Below, piece by piece: positions 7,256 to 16,465 of a stretch of DNA of 64,000 nucleotides. A program made the translations under genes and the position numbers. Origin of the DNA: UBA7239 sp964509075 (GTDB taxonomy: Bacteria > Pseudomonadota > Gammaproteobacteria > Pseudomonadales > UBA7239); the NCBI GenBank assembly GCA_964509075.1, contig CAZDWC010000002.1, positions 1-64,000 of the forward strand, written 5' to 3'. Below the pieces are notes generated by a model. It was not told the DNA's origin. It saw nothing but the letters and a program-made list of their open reading frames with translations, and searched no databases. Numbering within the stretch: position 1 is the first letter of the stretch; each line of letters starts with the position of its first letter.

Positions 7256-7891
7256 ATGGCCTTGATCACTGCACACCAACTGCACACCGCGTTTCCCCGC
7301 TGCAAAGAACCCGATGCCTGGGCAGCAGCACTGATACCGGCATTGGAGAAATACAACATTTCCAGCAAGGCGCGCATTGCGTCCTTTCTCGGACAAATCG
7401 CGCACGAATCTGGCCAGTTCAATAGAATGGAAGAAAATCTTTCCTATTCCGCAACACGCCTGACGCAAGTGTGGCCGAAACGTTTTCCCACCCTCGCACT
7501 GGCACAACAGTACGAAAAAAAACCACAGAAACTCGGCAATTACGTCTACGCCAACCGCATCGGCAACGGGCCGGAAGCTTCCGGTGATGGCTATCGCTTC
7601 AGAGGGCGCGGCCTGATACAACTCACCGGACGCTCCAACTACGCATCGGCATCCAGCGTACTGGGCACGGATCTGCTCGCCAATCCTGATCGCTTGCTGG
7701 AAAAAAACCTGGCCGCCATGGCCGCCGCCTGGTTCTGGGCATCGCGGGGACTCAACGAACTGGCCGACGACGAAACGGATGACAATGATCTGGAAGACTT
7801 CAGAAGCATTACCCAACGCATCAATGGCGGCACTGCCGGCATTCAGGAGCGCTTCGCGTTATTCAAAGCGATGGAAGCAGCGCTGGCGTAA
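7256..7891 (+). CDS. GH19 chitinase/endolysin-like glycoside hydrolase
   Basis: AGGAGA lies six bases before the ATG at 7256, which was therefore chosen over earlier starts. The 211-residue protein is a single GH19-type domain. It contains HESGQF with the likely acid Glu51, a second acidic site MEENLSYSA (Glu60), and the signature GYRFRGRGLIQLTGRSNY. GH19 enzymes cleave chitin or, in many phage and bacterial forms, peptidoglycan. There is no signal peptide, so it would need lysis, a holin or another route to reach the wall. No phage genes surround it. The next gene encodes a papain-like protein on the same strand. Confidence 0.85.
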   Translation: MALITAHQLHTAFPRCKEPDAWAAALIPALEKYNISSKARIASFLGQIAHESGQFNRMEENLSYSATRLTQVWPKRFPTLALAQQYEKKPQKLGNYVYANRIGNGPEASGDGYRFRGRGLIQLTGRSNYASASSVLGTDLLANPDRLLEKNLAAMAAAWFWASRGLNELADDETDDNDLEDFRSITQRINGGTAGIQERFALFKAMEAALA

Positions 7892-7962
7892 TCACACTGT
7901 CGCTGCTGCCTGACAGCCATCATCCCGGAAAACATGATCGTTCTGCCCACACAGGAGTTACC

Positions 7963-9177
7963 GTGAATCCTTACCTGCCGCTTTCCACGCACAACGTACA
8001 CCAAAACAATATTCCGCCGCGCCTGATGTGGAATATCAATGACAACGTGTGGACAAACTCCACCTCCGGTTACTGTGGCGAGACCTCCCTGCAATGCGCC
8101 GGCCTGCTTTACGGGCAATACATACCGCAATACCTGATACGCCAGCAGGTGATCGACTTCTATGCCAGCCTGACCGACACCCAGTTCCAGCAGGATTTCG
8201 GCAATCCTGTTGTGCAATCGCCCATCCATCCCAAAGAAAGCGTGACGCTTTCACCGTCAAACATCCAGCAATACGGCCAGTATTGCTGCCAGGTGTTGCT
8301 GAGCCAGCCCGGCGATGGCAACGGACTGCGCTACGCATTGGAAAAACTTCGCTTCAACATTGACGCACAACAGGATATCTACACCGGCAGCGAAACGACG
8401 CAAAACCATTTCGTACCGTGGCTCAAGCAGCGCGTGCTCGCCGGTCAGCCGGTGATCATCGGCCTGCAGGACAACCTGCCCGGCAGCAATGACAGCGAAT
8501 ACGATCACATCGTCATTGTCACCGGCTGGGGTTCGAACCATGCACTCACGGACAACTGTTATTACGCGGACGACGAAATCCTGTTCAGCGACCACGGCCT
8601 GGTAGTGACCGGCGGCTCCATGCCGTACTACTTCCATTACGTGATGCAAAGTGCAGCCAATGGCACGCGACCGGACGGCGGCTGCCCGGGCACCACCGTG
8701 TGGAATTTCATCATGGACACTGGCACAAAACGCACGGTAGACCAGACACCGTGCAACACTTATCAGCTCGCGCTGGTACCCAGCCAGATTGCAGGCAACT
8801 CACCGAAAAACTACGCAGTGGCCATTGGCGGCGTAATGGGCAGCCAGCTGCTGCCAGTGCGCATCGACACCGACTACAACTACGAATTCCCCTGCATCAC
8901 TACCGCCGAGGCCTGGAACGGCACAGACAATCCGCCCACACCTCCCGCCACCAACCAGACAATGACACACACCGTCACCATTTCCGGCCTGACGGTCGGC
9001 ACTTCATACAACATTTGGGTTTACAAGGATCTGTCACAAGTACCGAAAGACAACTTCAACAGTGCAGGAACAGGCGAGCGCATTGCGCACACAGCCACCG
9101 CCACAGCTTATATGTTCACACTGCAGGCATCAGCGAACACGCCGGTGATTGTGCGTTGCGTACCGCAAAGCGCCTGA
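7963..9177 (+). CDS. C39-like papain-fold protein with C-terminal beta domain
   Basis: The GTG at 7963 has AGGAG six bases upstream. The first ~235 residues look like a peptidase C39-like (papain-fold) domain: GYCGETSLQ places a candidate nucleophile at Cys38, and YDHIVIVTGWG places His182, followed by an acidic YADDEILFSDHG. The rest (about 260-404) is Thr-rich beta structure with a short fibronectin-like pattern (THTVTISGLTVGTSYNIWVY). There is no N-terminal signal sequence, which is odd for such an architecture. Cleavage is expected by family analogy but unproven. It lies 71 bases after the GH19 gene and may be co-transcribed with it. Confidence 0.6.
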   Translation: MNPYLPLSTHNVHQNNIPPRLMWNINDNVWTNSTSGYCGETSLQCAGLLYGQYIPQYLIRQQVIDFYASLTDTQFQQDFGNPVVQSPIHPKESVTLSPSNIQQYGQYCCQVLLSQPGDGNGLRYALEKLRFNIDAQQDIYTGSETTQNHFVPWLKQRVLAGQPVIIGLQDNLPGSNDSEYDHIVIVTGWGSNHALTDNCYYADDEILFSDHGLVVTGGSMPYYFHYVMQSAANGTRPDGGCPGTTVWNFIMDTGTKRTVDQTPCNTYQLALVPSQIAGNSPKNYAVAIGGVMGSQLLPVRIDTDYNYEFPCITTAEAWNGTDNPPTPPATNQTMTHTVTISGLTVGTSYNIWVYKDLSQVPKDNFNSAGTGERIAHTATATAYMFTLQASANTPVIVRCVPQSA

Positions 9178-9209
9178 CGTGAACGAAGCTGGCAAGATCA
9201 CAAGCATAC

Positions 9210-9223
9210 GCGCCAATTGGCGC
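9210..9223. other. Perfect 14-bp palindrome between convergent genes
   Basis: GCGCCAATTGGCGC is a perfect palindrome in the 74-base gap between the converging C39-like gene and the membrane-protein gene. It has no loop and no adjoining T-run, so it is a poor terminator. It could be a protein-binding site or chance. Confidence 0.3.
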
Positions 9224-9251
9224 CCGGAAAATCCGAGCCAAAACGTTTTCC

Positions 9252-9878
9252 CTAGTGGTGGCGGTGCTGCTCGCTTTGCAAGCCCAGTACCCACTTCTGG
9301 GTGCCGAACAACAGCACCAGCACAGTACAAGCGAGAAACCACACCACGCCCTGCGCGTAGGCAAAGTTCTCGGCATGCATGACATTCAGCACTGATACTT
9401 GCGCAATATCCATCACCATCAACGCCATGCCGGCGGCAAATGTCACCAGCACCGCCCACTCGGCCTCACGCCAGCTGCACACCAGAAACACCATCAGCGG
9501 CGTGCAAAACAACAGCGGCAACACCGGCGAGCGCCAGGCGCCAGTCAACAGGGTGGCCAACGCGATGGCGAAAAAGAAACTGACGGAAAACACGGCACTG
9601 CTGATCCGTAAACTGCTGGACCAGTGCAACAAGAGCAATTGCAAGACAAACACCAGTACAATCGACACCAGACTCATCCACGCCGGCGTGAAATTGCCGC
9701 CGGTGAGCCACTGCAACAACAGCACCGGCCCCAGCATCAGCAAGGGCAGCACTACCGCCATCGCCTGCACAGCCACCAGCGTACGTGCACGCGCCACAAC
9801 GGCTGGCGCCGGCGTGCTGCGCCAGATGGCATGCGGAATCAGCGAATCAATCAAGTAAGCCAACGTCCGGTTTTGCAT
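9252..9878 (-). CDS. Six-helix membrane protein (sensor-type membrane domain, no output domain)
   Basis: The start at 9878 (MQNRTLAYLIDSLIPHAIW) has AGGT upstream; the frame stays open for a further 94 codons, with another in-frame ATG at 10010. The 208 residues hold about six hydrophobic segments in three close pairs. The arrangement (short cytoplasmic N-terminus, then ARARTLVAVQAM leading into the first helix) resembles the membrane sensory region that precedes histidine kinase or cyclase domains in related bacteria. Here it ends after the last helix with a His-rich tail (EQHRHH) and carries no output domain. It may be a stand-alone membrane protein or a truncated sensor. Confidence 0.6.
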   Translation of the reverse strand: MQNRTLAYLIDSLIPHAIWRSTPAPAVVARARTLVAVQAMAVVLPLLMLGPVLLLQWLTGGNFTPAWMSLVSIVLVFVLQLLLLHWSSSLRISSAVFSVSFFFAIALATLLTGAWRSPVLPLLFCTPLMVFLVCSWREAEWAVLVTFAAGMALMVMDIAQVSVLNVMHAENFAYAQGVVWFLACTVLVLLFGTQKWVLGLQSEQHRHH

Positions 9879-10008
9879 TGTTTGTACCTGCCCGGTTTTG
9901 CCAAGAATACCGCCAGCCACGATGTCAGACCAGCCCCAGAATGTTGCGCCCGCCGCGAACAACCAGGCCTGTGCGACAATGACACCAGACACCGTGGGTA
10001 CACCAGCC

Positions 10009-10770
10009 ATGTCTCGCAAACCGTTTTCTTTCATCGATATTTGCCGCGACTGCACCGTGGAATTCGGCTGCCACACCCTGCACGGCAACGCCTCCCCGAA
10101 AAAAACCGGCGTGCGCATCCAAATACCGCCTGAACTGATGCGACAGCATCCGTACAACACCAGCGCTTATGCTTTCCTGCAGCAATTGCGCACGGAAATT
10201 CTTGAATACGGCACGCTGGAATTTCCCGATCTGCCTGTCAACAAAACCAATTACACGCTTGCACAACGCGCGCCGCGCGAACACCGCTACAGCCGCAATC
10301 CCTACCTCACGGGCGAGTACCAGCACCTGCATCAGGACACGCCGCCCTATCCCACCGCATTCTGGCTGGATGCACCGCGCCGTTACTTTGCCACCTGGGT
10401 AGTATCGACACCGGGCCTGGAAGCTTTTCTGGATTACACCCGGAGACATCCGCAGCAATCGCTGCAAGCCACACACCAGCAGCTAGTACCGGAATGTCTT
10501 GCCAATGGCACCGGTGTATTACTGAATCACACACCCGGTCTGTTGTTGATCGACAACAGCGAACAGCAAAAACTGTATCACGCACGCACGGCGATAACCG
10601 CGCAACTTCAAAATGCGGCCGCGGATTATTGCGACACACCGATGTACGCCTTCAATGAAATCGGCCTGCTGCATTACATCGACACCCTCGACGAACACCG
10701 GGGCCAGGAACATCGTTGCAACGAAGACAAGAGCGACATACAGATATTTCTGGCGCAAGAAAACCAGTAA
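10009..10770 (+). CDS. Hypothetical protein with a possible Fe(II)/2OG-type HxD...H motif
   Basis: Several starts are possible (9898, 9922, 9979, 10009). 10009 is chosen because the earlier part is low-complexity and overlaps the regulatory region of the divergent gene. The 253-residue soluble protein contains HLHQDTPPYP (His108, Asp110) followed by WLDAPRRYFATWVVS and, 80 residues on, LYHARTAI (His191, Arg193). That spacing would suit the facial triad and 2-oxoglutarate arginine of a Fe(II) dioxygenase. Overall similarity to a named family is not evident to me, so function stays open. DUF5665 follows 27 bases downstream. Confidence 0.55.
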   Translation: MSRKPFSFIDICRDCTVEFGCHTLHGNASPKKTGVRIQIPPELMRQHPYNTSAYAFLQQLRTEILEYGTLEFPDLPVNKTNYTLAQRAPREHRYSRNPYLTGEYQHLHQDTPPYPTAFWLDAPRRYFATWVVSTPGLEAFLDYTRRHPQQSLQATHQQLVPECLANGTGVLLNHTPGLLLIDNSEQQKLYHARTAITAQLQNAAADYCDTPMYAFNEIGLLHYIDTLDEHRGQEHRCNEDKSDIQIFLAQENQ

Positions 10771-10797
10771 CATCATTGAACATGAAAGGGCAATGAC

Positions 10798-11112
10798 ATG
10801 TCGGAAACCAGCGATCAACAAAAAACAAAAGACAGTGATACCACTGCTGTTGGCAAGCAGCTGTTGCTGGAGTTGCAAAAGATTCGCGAAGAACTGGCAA
10901 TTCTCAACTCGCACAATCTGTTCGGCTTGCACAGCCTCATGCCCAAAGCGCTGGCAATGCAATTTCTCAAGGGTACGGCGTTTGGCCTCGGCAGCCTGGT
11001 AGGCGCAACCATCGTGCTCTCGGCGCTGCTTTACTTTCTGTCACAGATGGAAGTGATTCCCCTGCTCGGCGACTGGATCAAGCAACTCAACGCCACAATC
11101 CAGCGCCCCTGA
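10798..11112 (+). CDS. DUF5665 family small membrane protein
   Basis: The 104-residue protein has a charged N-terminus and a helical stretch (QLLLELQKIREELAIL). It then carries the family core MQFLKGTAFGLGSLVGATIVLSALLYFLSQ, a single membrane segment at about residues 60-85. The short tail (MEVIPLLGDWIKQL) is also characteristic. The function of DUF5665 proteins is unknown. It shares strand and near-contiguity with the HxD-motif gene but no functional link is known. Confidence 0.75.
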   Translation: MSETSDQQKTKDSDTTAVGKQLLLELQKIREELAILNSHNLFGLHSLMPKALAMQFLKGTAFGLGSLVGATIVLSALLYFLSQMEVIPLLGDWIKQLNATIQRP

Positions 11113-11151
11113 ACATGACCCAGCAACAGGGGCGAATGCCGGATATGCAGA

Positions 11152-12555
11152 TCAAATCAGTGCCAGTGCCTGGCAAAAAAATCCTGCCACCGCAGACACC
11201 GCTATAACGGATATAACCTTGCATTGATAGCGAAACAGCGCTACTGCTGCGCCTGCAGCAATCACCGCTGCCTGCCATTCCAGCTGGCCGGCAAAACCTT
11301 GCGGCCACAGCACGTGGTAAGCAAAAAACAACGCGAGATTGGCGATAACCCCCACGACAGCTGCAGTGATTGCCGTCAACGGCGCGGTAAATGTCAGATC
11401 ATTGTGTGTCGATTCCACCAATGGCCCGCCGGCAAGAATCAACAGAAATGATGGCAGAAAGGTAAACCACGTCACCAGTGTCGCCGCCACAGCACCGGCA
11501 AGAAAAAGATGCTCAGGCCCGAACACTGCCTGCACATAGGCACCGACAAAACCAACAAAGGCCACCACCATGATCAGCGGCCCCGGCGTGGTTTCACCGA
11601 GCGCCAATCCATCCATCATCTGCGCAGCGGTCAGCCAGCCGTAATGCTCGACAGCGCCTTGATACACATAAGGCAACACCGCGTACGCACCACCAAAGGT
11701 GAGCCATGCCGCCTTGGTAAAAAACCAGCTCATTTGCGTGAGCGTGTGTTCCCAGCCATACAGCGCCATCAACACACCTACGGGCAGCGCCCACAACAGC
11801 ACGCCAGCGAGCACGACATACAACAAACGCCTCCCGTGAAAACGCGCATGTTCCGGCGCCGGCGTGTCGTCATCAATCAAGGCCGCACCAAACGTTTTTC
11901 CTGCTGCGCCGTGGCCACCGCCCGTGACAAATTTTGCTGGCGCCATGCGACCACCCACGAAACCGATCAAGGCGGCACCGGCAACAATGGCGGGAAACGG
12001 CGCATTCAAGATGAAGATCGCCACAAAAGATGCTGCAGCAATCGCCCACAACACGTTGTTCTTCAGCGCGCGCGAACCGATGCGATGCGCAGCCTGCACC
12101 ACGATGGCAGTGACTGCAGGTTTGATGCCGTAGAACAATCCAGCTACCAGCGGCAAGTTGCCGTAAGCGATATAAATCCACGACAGCGCAATCAGAATGA
12201 AAAGCGAAGGCAAAACAAACAGCACACCAGCGACAACACCGCCTGCGGTGCGATGCATCAACCAACCGATATAGGTCGCAAGCTGCTGCGCCTCCGGCCC
12301 CGGCAGCAACATGCAGTAATTGAGTGCGTGCAGGAAACGTTTTTCAGAAATCCAGTGCCGGCGTTCGACCAGCTCCTGATGCATGATGGCAATCTGCCCG
12401 GCCGGGCCGCCAAAGCTGACAAAACCGAGTTTGAGCCAGAAACGAAAAGCCTCGGAAAAACTTACAGCAAATGGAACCGTTGATACCGGCTTTACTGTTT
12501 CAGAGGCATAGATGGCTTCTTGAGTACTGATGGATTCCTGAGAATCGTTTGTCAC
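11152..12555 (-). CDS. chrA: Chromate efflux transporter, ChrA family
   Basis: The start is a GTG at 12555 with AGCAGGA upstream. The 467 residues show the two-fold repeat of long-chain CHR transporters. The first half opens with FRFWLKLGFVSFGGPAGQIA and continues with NYCMLLPGPEAQQLATYIGW. The second half repeats the pattern with AAWLTFGGAYAVLPYVYQ and LGETTPGPLIMV. There are about ten to twelve membrane helices. ChrA exports chromate from the cytoplasm by proton-driven antiport. No chrB regulator or other chr gene is adjacent. Confidence 0.92.
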   Translation of the reverse strand: MTNDSQESISTQEAIYASETVKPVSTVPFAVSFSEAFRFWLKLGFVSFGGPAGQIAIMHQELVERRHWISEKRFLHALNYCMLLPGPEAQQLATYIGWLMHRTAGGVVAGVLFVLPSLFILIALSWIYIAYGNLPLVAGLFYGIKPAVTAIVVQAAHRIGSRALKNNVLWAIAAASFVAIFILNAPFPAIVAGAALIGFVGGRMAPAKFVTGGGHGAAGKTFGAALIDDDTPAPEHARFHGRRLLYVVLAGVLLWALPVGVLMALYGWEHTLTQMSWFFTKAAWLTFGGAYAVLPYVYQGAVEHYGWLTAAQMMDGLALGETTPGPLIMVVAFVGFVGAYVQAVFGPEHLFLAGAVAATLVTWFTFLPSFLLILAGGPLVESTHNDLTFTAPLTAITAAVVGVIANLALFFAYHVLWPQGFAGQLEWQAAVIAAGAAVALFRYQCKVISVIAVSAVAGFFCQALALI

Positions 12556-12640
12556 GTCGTCCTGCTTCCCTTGGCGGGCCTATGCTGCGCAAGGGAAGTA
12601 TTCTAACGCGTGACCCCAACAGAAATCCCAGACAGAAATC

Positions 12641-12877
12641 CTAGAAAGGCCGCACATCAAATTCGTGCAGGGCAACGTCGTGATGGCATTCCAGATAACC
12701 GCAATGCATCATCGCATCCGCCTCGTCCACAGACACCGCCACATCCGTGTCGTCGAACTGCGCCAGCACCGCGTGTTCGATGGCCTTGTTCAAGGTGCCA
12801 TAACCCGGCTGGATGCGCAGAGTGGCCGTGTTGCCGTAATCCGCTGCCAATGCCGAACCTGTCCAGAAAGTTGCCAT
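12641..12877 (-). CDS. Small hypothetical protein (78 aa)
   Basis: The start at 12877 (MATFWTGSALAADYGNTATLRIQ) is supported by GAGGA nine bases upstream and is preferred to the longer frame from 12955. The product is acidic and soluble, with a central VLAQFDDTDVAVSVDEADAMM and a His/Cys-bearing region (CGYLECHHDVALHEFD). I recognise no family. It lies between chrA and flhA on the same strand, with about 85 bases to chrA. Confidence 0.5.
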   Translation of the reverse strand: MATFWTGSALAADYGNTATLRIQPGYGTLNKAIEHAVLAQFDDTDVAVSVDEADAMMHCGYLECHHDVALHEFDVRPF

Positions 12878-13094
12878 GATGGTGTCCTCGCGCTGTGGCT
12901 GGTGTTGTACGCAAGGCATTGCAGCATGCGTGCCATATAGAAAACCTACAGACACAGACTCAGGTCACCGAAGAAAAAATGCTGTATTTTTCGAAAAAAA
13001 TGCAAATTTTCTCCATCTGGCGCATATCCATGTAATCACACCTGTTTGCACTATCGCGCATCATGGCCGCGCAACCCTGCACCAGCGCAGCGCA

Positions 13095-15272
13095 TCACAC
13101 CGCAATCGTGTGCTCCACGGTAATCTGCTTGCTGCGCGGAATTTCCTCGTAGGCCAGCACATGGATATCCACGCTGCAATAACGACCGATCTGCACCAGC
13201 ACACTGCGAATCAGCGACGACACCAGAAATACGGCAGGCTTGCCGGCGGCGAGCTGGCGATCGGCGGCCAACTGCAGTGACTGCTGCAGTTTCTCCACCA
13301 TGCGCGGCTCCAGCATCGCCTGCACATCTGCCTGCTGTTTCTGCGCCTGCTGCATGCTCTTGATCAACAGTTGCTCCAGTTGTGGATCCAGCGTCACCAG
13401 CGACAGGTTGTCAGCGGTGCCGTACAGGCTTTGCACGATGATGCGCGCCAGTGCCTGCCGCACGTTGCTGGTCAGGTATTCGGCATCCTTGCTTTGCAAG
13501 GCAGCGGCTGCAATCGCTTCGCCAATCGTGCGCAGATCGGAAACCGGCACCTGTTCCGCCAGCAATTTCTGCAACACTTTCAACAGCGTATTGAGTGACA
13601 CGGCGCCCGGCACCAGTTCCTCCGCCAGCTTCGGCGCTGTCTTCGCCAACTTGTCCAGCATGTGCTGCACTTCTTCATGCCCCAACAATTCCGCCGCATG
13701 TTTTTGCAGAATCTGATTCAGGTGTGTCGCCACTACCGTGGAGCTGTCCACCACCGTGTAACCGAAAGACTGTGCGACATCACGCCGGTCGCGCTCGATC
13801 CAGATCGCCTCCAGCCCGAAGGCCGGATCCTGCGTGACGATGCCTTCCACACGCCCGAACACCTGGCCGGGATTGATCGCCATGTCGCGCTCCGGATACA
13901 CCTCGCCCTGCGCAATGTTCACGCCCATCAGGGTGATGCGGTAAGCGTTCGGATTGAGATCGAGGTTGTCGCGGATGTGCACGGCAGGAATCAGGAAGCC
14001 CAATTCACGCGACAGTTTTTTACGCACACCGCGTATGCGCGCCAGTAACTCGCCATTCTGCTGCTTGTCGACCATCGGGATCAGGCGATAGCCAACTTCA
14101 AGCCCCACCGGATCCACCGTGCCCACATCATCCCAGCTGATTTCGGTCGACTCGCCCTGCGTGGATACCGGCGCCGGCAAACCAGCGGCGCTGCCACTGC
14201 GCTCGGCCGGTTTGAGCCGCGCCAGATTGCCGGACTCCGCCGCCGTGATCACTTCCGGCAGCATGCCCCGGCGGTGAATCATCGAGGCCCCAATGCCGGC
14301 CAGCAGCGCCAGCGCCAGAAACGGCACATGCGGCATGCCGGGGATAATCCCCATCACACCCAGCGTCACCGCGCTGACACCCAGTGCCTTGGGCGTGGCA
14401 AACATCTGCGAGAACACCTGCTCGCGCATGTCCTGCGAGCTGTTGACGCGGGTGACGATAATCGCCGCAGCAGTCGATAACAGCAGTGAAGGAATCTGCG
14501 CCACCAGCCCGTCGCCGATGGTCAACAGCGTGTACTTTTCGAGCGCATCGGCGAACACCAGATTGTGCTGCATCATGCCTACCAGCAAGCCGCCAATGAT
14601 GTTGAGGAACAGGATCAGGATGCCGGCCACAGCGTCACCGCGCACAAACTTGCTGGCACCGTCCATGGAGCCGTAGAAATCCGCTTCCATCGCCACTTCT
14701 TCGCGGCGGATTTTCGCTTCTTCCTGGTTGATGATGCCGGCGTTCATGTCGGCATCAATCGCCATCTGCTTGCCGGGCATGGCATCCAACGTGAAACGCG
14801 CGCTCACTTCCGAAATACGCCCCGCGCCTTTGGTCACCACCACGAAGTTGATGATCATCAAGATCATGAACACCACGATACCGACAGCGTAATTGCCGCC
14901 GATCACCACATGACCAAAGGCCTCGATCACCTTGCCCGCCGCATCACCGCCGTTGTGGCCGTGCAGCAACACCACGCGCGTGGAAGCGACGTTGAGCGCC
15001 AACCGCAACAGCGTGGCTACCAGCAGGATGGTGGGAAACGCCGCGAAATCCAGCGGCCGCAGCGTGTAGATCGCCACCAGCAGCACCACCAGCGACAGCG
15101 CGATATTGAAGGAAAACAACACATCGAGAATGAATGCCGGCACCGGCAACATCATCATGCCGAGCAGGATCAGCAGCAGCAGCGGCACGCCGAGGTTGCT
15201 GCGACTCGCGCTGCGCAAACTGCCGAAAAATTCGGCGCGCGCATCCGCTCCCATTGCCATACTGCCTGCCAT
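13095..15272 (-). CDS. flhA: Flagellar type III export apparatus protein FlhA
   Basis: The start at 15272 has AGGAG five bases upstream. The 725-residue protein has the N-terminal membrane half (about eight helices, residues 20-330). The family signature GAGRISEVSARFTLDAMPGK is followed by QMAIDADMNAG and DFYGSMDGASKFVRGDAVAG. The wording ('GAGR', 'DADMNAG', 'MDGASKFV') matches flagellar FlhA rather than virulence-type SctV. The C-terminal cytoplasmic domain (about 365-725) forms the nonameric docking ring for export substrates. Unusually, no other flagellar or chemotaxis export gene is in the window; flhB, flhF and fleN normally flank it. It is divergent from the SPFH operon. Confidence 0.95.
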   Translation of the reverse strand: MAGSMAMGADARAEFFGSLRSASRSNLGVPLLLLILLGMMMLPVPAFILDVLFSFNIALSLVVLLVAIYTLRPLDFAAFPTILLVATLLRLALNVASTRVVLLHGHNGGDAAGKVIEAFGHVVIGGNYAVGIVVFMILMIINFVVVTKGAGRISEVSARFTLDAMPGKQMAIDADMNAGIINQEEAKIRREEVAMEADFYGSMDGASKFVRGDAVAGILILFLNIIGGLLVGMMQHNLVFADALEKYTLLTIGDGLVAQIPSLLLSTAAAIIVTRVNSSQDMREQVFSQMFATPKALGVSAVTLGVMGIIPGMPHVPFLALALLAGIGASMIHRRGMLPEVITAAESGNLARLKPAERSGSAAGLPAPVSTQGESTEISWDDVGTVDPVGLEVGYRLIPMVDKQQNGELLARIRGVRKKLSRELGFLIPAVHIRDNLDLNPNAYRITLMGVNIAQGEVYPERDMAINPGQVFGRVEGIVTQDPAFGLEAIWIERDRRDVAQSFGYTVVDSSTVVATHLNQILQKHAAELLGHEEVQHMLDKLAKTAPKLAEELVPGAVSLNTLLKVLQKLLAEQVPVSDLRTIGEAIAAAALQSKDAEYLTSNVRQALARIIVQSLYGTADNLSLVTLDPQLEQLLIKSMQQAQKQQADVQAMLEPRMVEKLQQSLQLAADRQLAAGKPAVFLVSSLIRSVLVQIGRYCSVDIHVLAYEEIPRSKQITVEHTIAV

Positions 15273-15448
15273 ATCCACTCCTGATTTACCGCTCTGGCCA
15301 CACTGCACCACTGGCGGCATGGCAAAACATTGACACTGGCAGGGTTTGAGCAAGAAGCGTTCCAGTGATCCGGGCAATGCCTGACAGCAAACACAAGGCG
15401 CTGATTTGCCTTATCATCTCCAGGGTTTACCCACACAGGACAGCCACC

Positions 15449-16456
15449 ATGGGCTTGATGGATATCTTCAGCAAACAGTTTATTGACGTCATCGAATGGA
15501 ACGAAGCGGCCGACGGCATTCTCGCCTGGCGCTTCCCGATGACCGACCAGGAAATCCAGAACGGCGCCAAACTGACTGTGCGCGAATCGCAGCAGGCGCT
15601 GTTCGTCAACGAAGGCAAGATTGCCGACCTGTTCAGCCCCGGCCTCTACACCCTGAACACGCAGACCCTGCCGGTGATGACCAGCCTGCAGAACTGGGAC
15701 AAGCTGTTCCAGTCGCCGTTTAAATCCGATGTCTACTTTTTCTCCACGCGCGAACAGATCGACCAGCGCTGGGGCACCAGCACGCCCATCGTCATTCGCG
15801 ACCAGGAATTCGGCGCCATTCGCCTGCGCGCGCACGGCGTGTTTTCCTACCAGCTCAACGACCCGAAAACCTTTTTCCAGAAAATCAGCGGCACGCGCGA
15901 CAGCTATAGCAACGAAGATGTAGCTGGCCAGTTGCGCGCGCAAATCCTCACCTCGCTCGCCAGCTATTTCGGCAACGCGCAAGTGAACTTCCTCGACATG
16001 GCAGCCAACCAGCAGCTGTTCTCCGAAAAATTGCAGGAAGCCCTTGCGGCCGGCTTTGCCGACTACGGCCTCACACTGAAACGCTTCTATGTGCAGAGCA
16101 TTTCACTGCCGGAAGAATTGCAGGCCCATCTGGACAAAGTCACCTCGATGAAAATGGTGGGCGATCTCGGTCGCTATGCGCAGTTCCAGACTGCCGAGAG
16201 CATTCCGTTGGCCGCCAGCAATGAAGGCGGCATCGCCGGCGTGGGCGCTGGCATGGGTGCGGGCTTGGCCATGGCGCAGACCATGCAGTCAGCCTTTACT
16301 GCCAACGCGGCAACACCCGTCGCTGCTGCCGCTGCACCCGTGGCAGAAGACCCGATCGCCGCGCTGGAAAAACTGCACGGCCTGCTCACCAAAGGCATCA
16401 TCACCCAGGCCGATTTCGACCAGAAAAAAGCCGAACTGCTGGCGCGCGTGCAGTAA
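15449..16456 (+). CDS. SPFH/Band-7 domain protein with C-terminal SHOCT domain
   Basis: The ATG at 15449 has ACAGGA upstream and gives MGLMDIFSKQFIDVIEW, the start seen in 'virion core'-type SPFH proteins. The SPFH domain covers about residues 25-230 (RFPMTDQEIQNGAKLTVRES, then TPIVIRDQEFGAIRLRAHG). A Gly/Ala-rich linker with repeated GAGMGAGLAMAQ follows. The last 35 residues (DPIAALEKLHGLLTKGIITQ...) are a SHOCT domain. Proteins of this type are membrane-associated scaffolds that oligomerise. It leads a nine-gene same-strand operon, only nine bases before the first DUF4178 gene, so it probably anchors the product of those genes to the membrane. Confidence 0.87.
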   Translation: MGLMDIFSKQFIDVIEWNEAADGILAWRFPMTDQEIQNGAKLTVRESQQALFVNEGKIADLFSPGLYTLNTQTLPVMTSLQNWDKLFQSPFKSDVYFFSTREQIDQRWGTSTPIVIRDQEFGAIRLRAHGVFSYQLNDPKTFFQKISGTRDSYSNEDVAGQLRAQILTSLASYFGNAQVNFLDMAANQQLFSEKLQEALAAGFADYGLTLKRFYVQSISLPEELQAHLDKVTSMKMVGDLGRYAQFQTAESIPLAASNEGGIAGVGAGMGAGLAMAQTMQSAFTANAATPVAAAAAPVAEDPIAALEKLHGLLTKGIITQADFDQKKAELLARVQ

Positions 16457-16465
16457 GGGCTAACC

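Noticed and set aside
11509..12483. 324-codon plus-strand reading frame opposite chrA
   Set aside because: It runs antisense to an intact, recognisable ChrA and its translation is a low-information mix of Arg, His and Gln.
13095..15272. FlhA could be the SctV of a virulence-type secretion system
   Set aside because: The signature wording (GAGRISEV, DADMNAG, MDGASKFVRGDAVAG) fits flagellar FlhA, and no other secretion genes are near.
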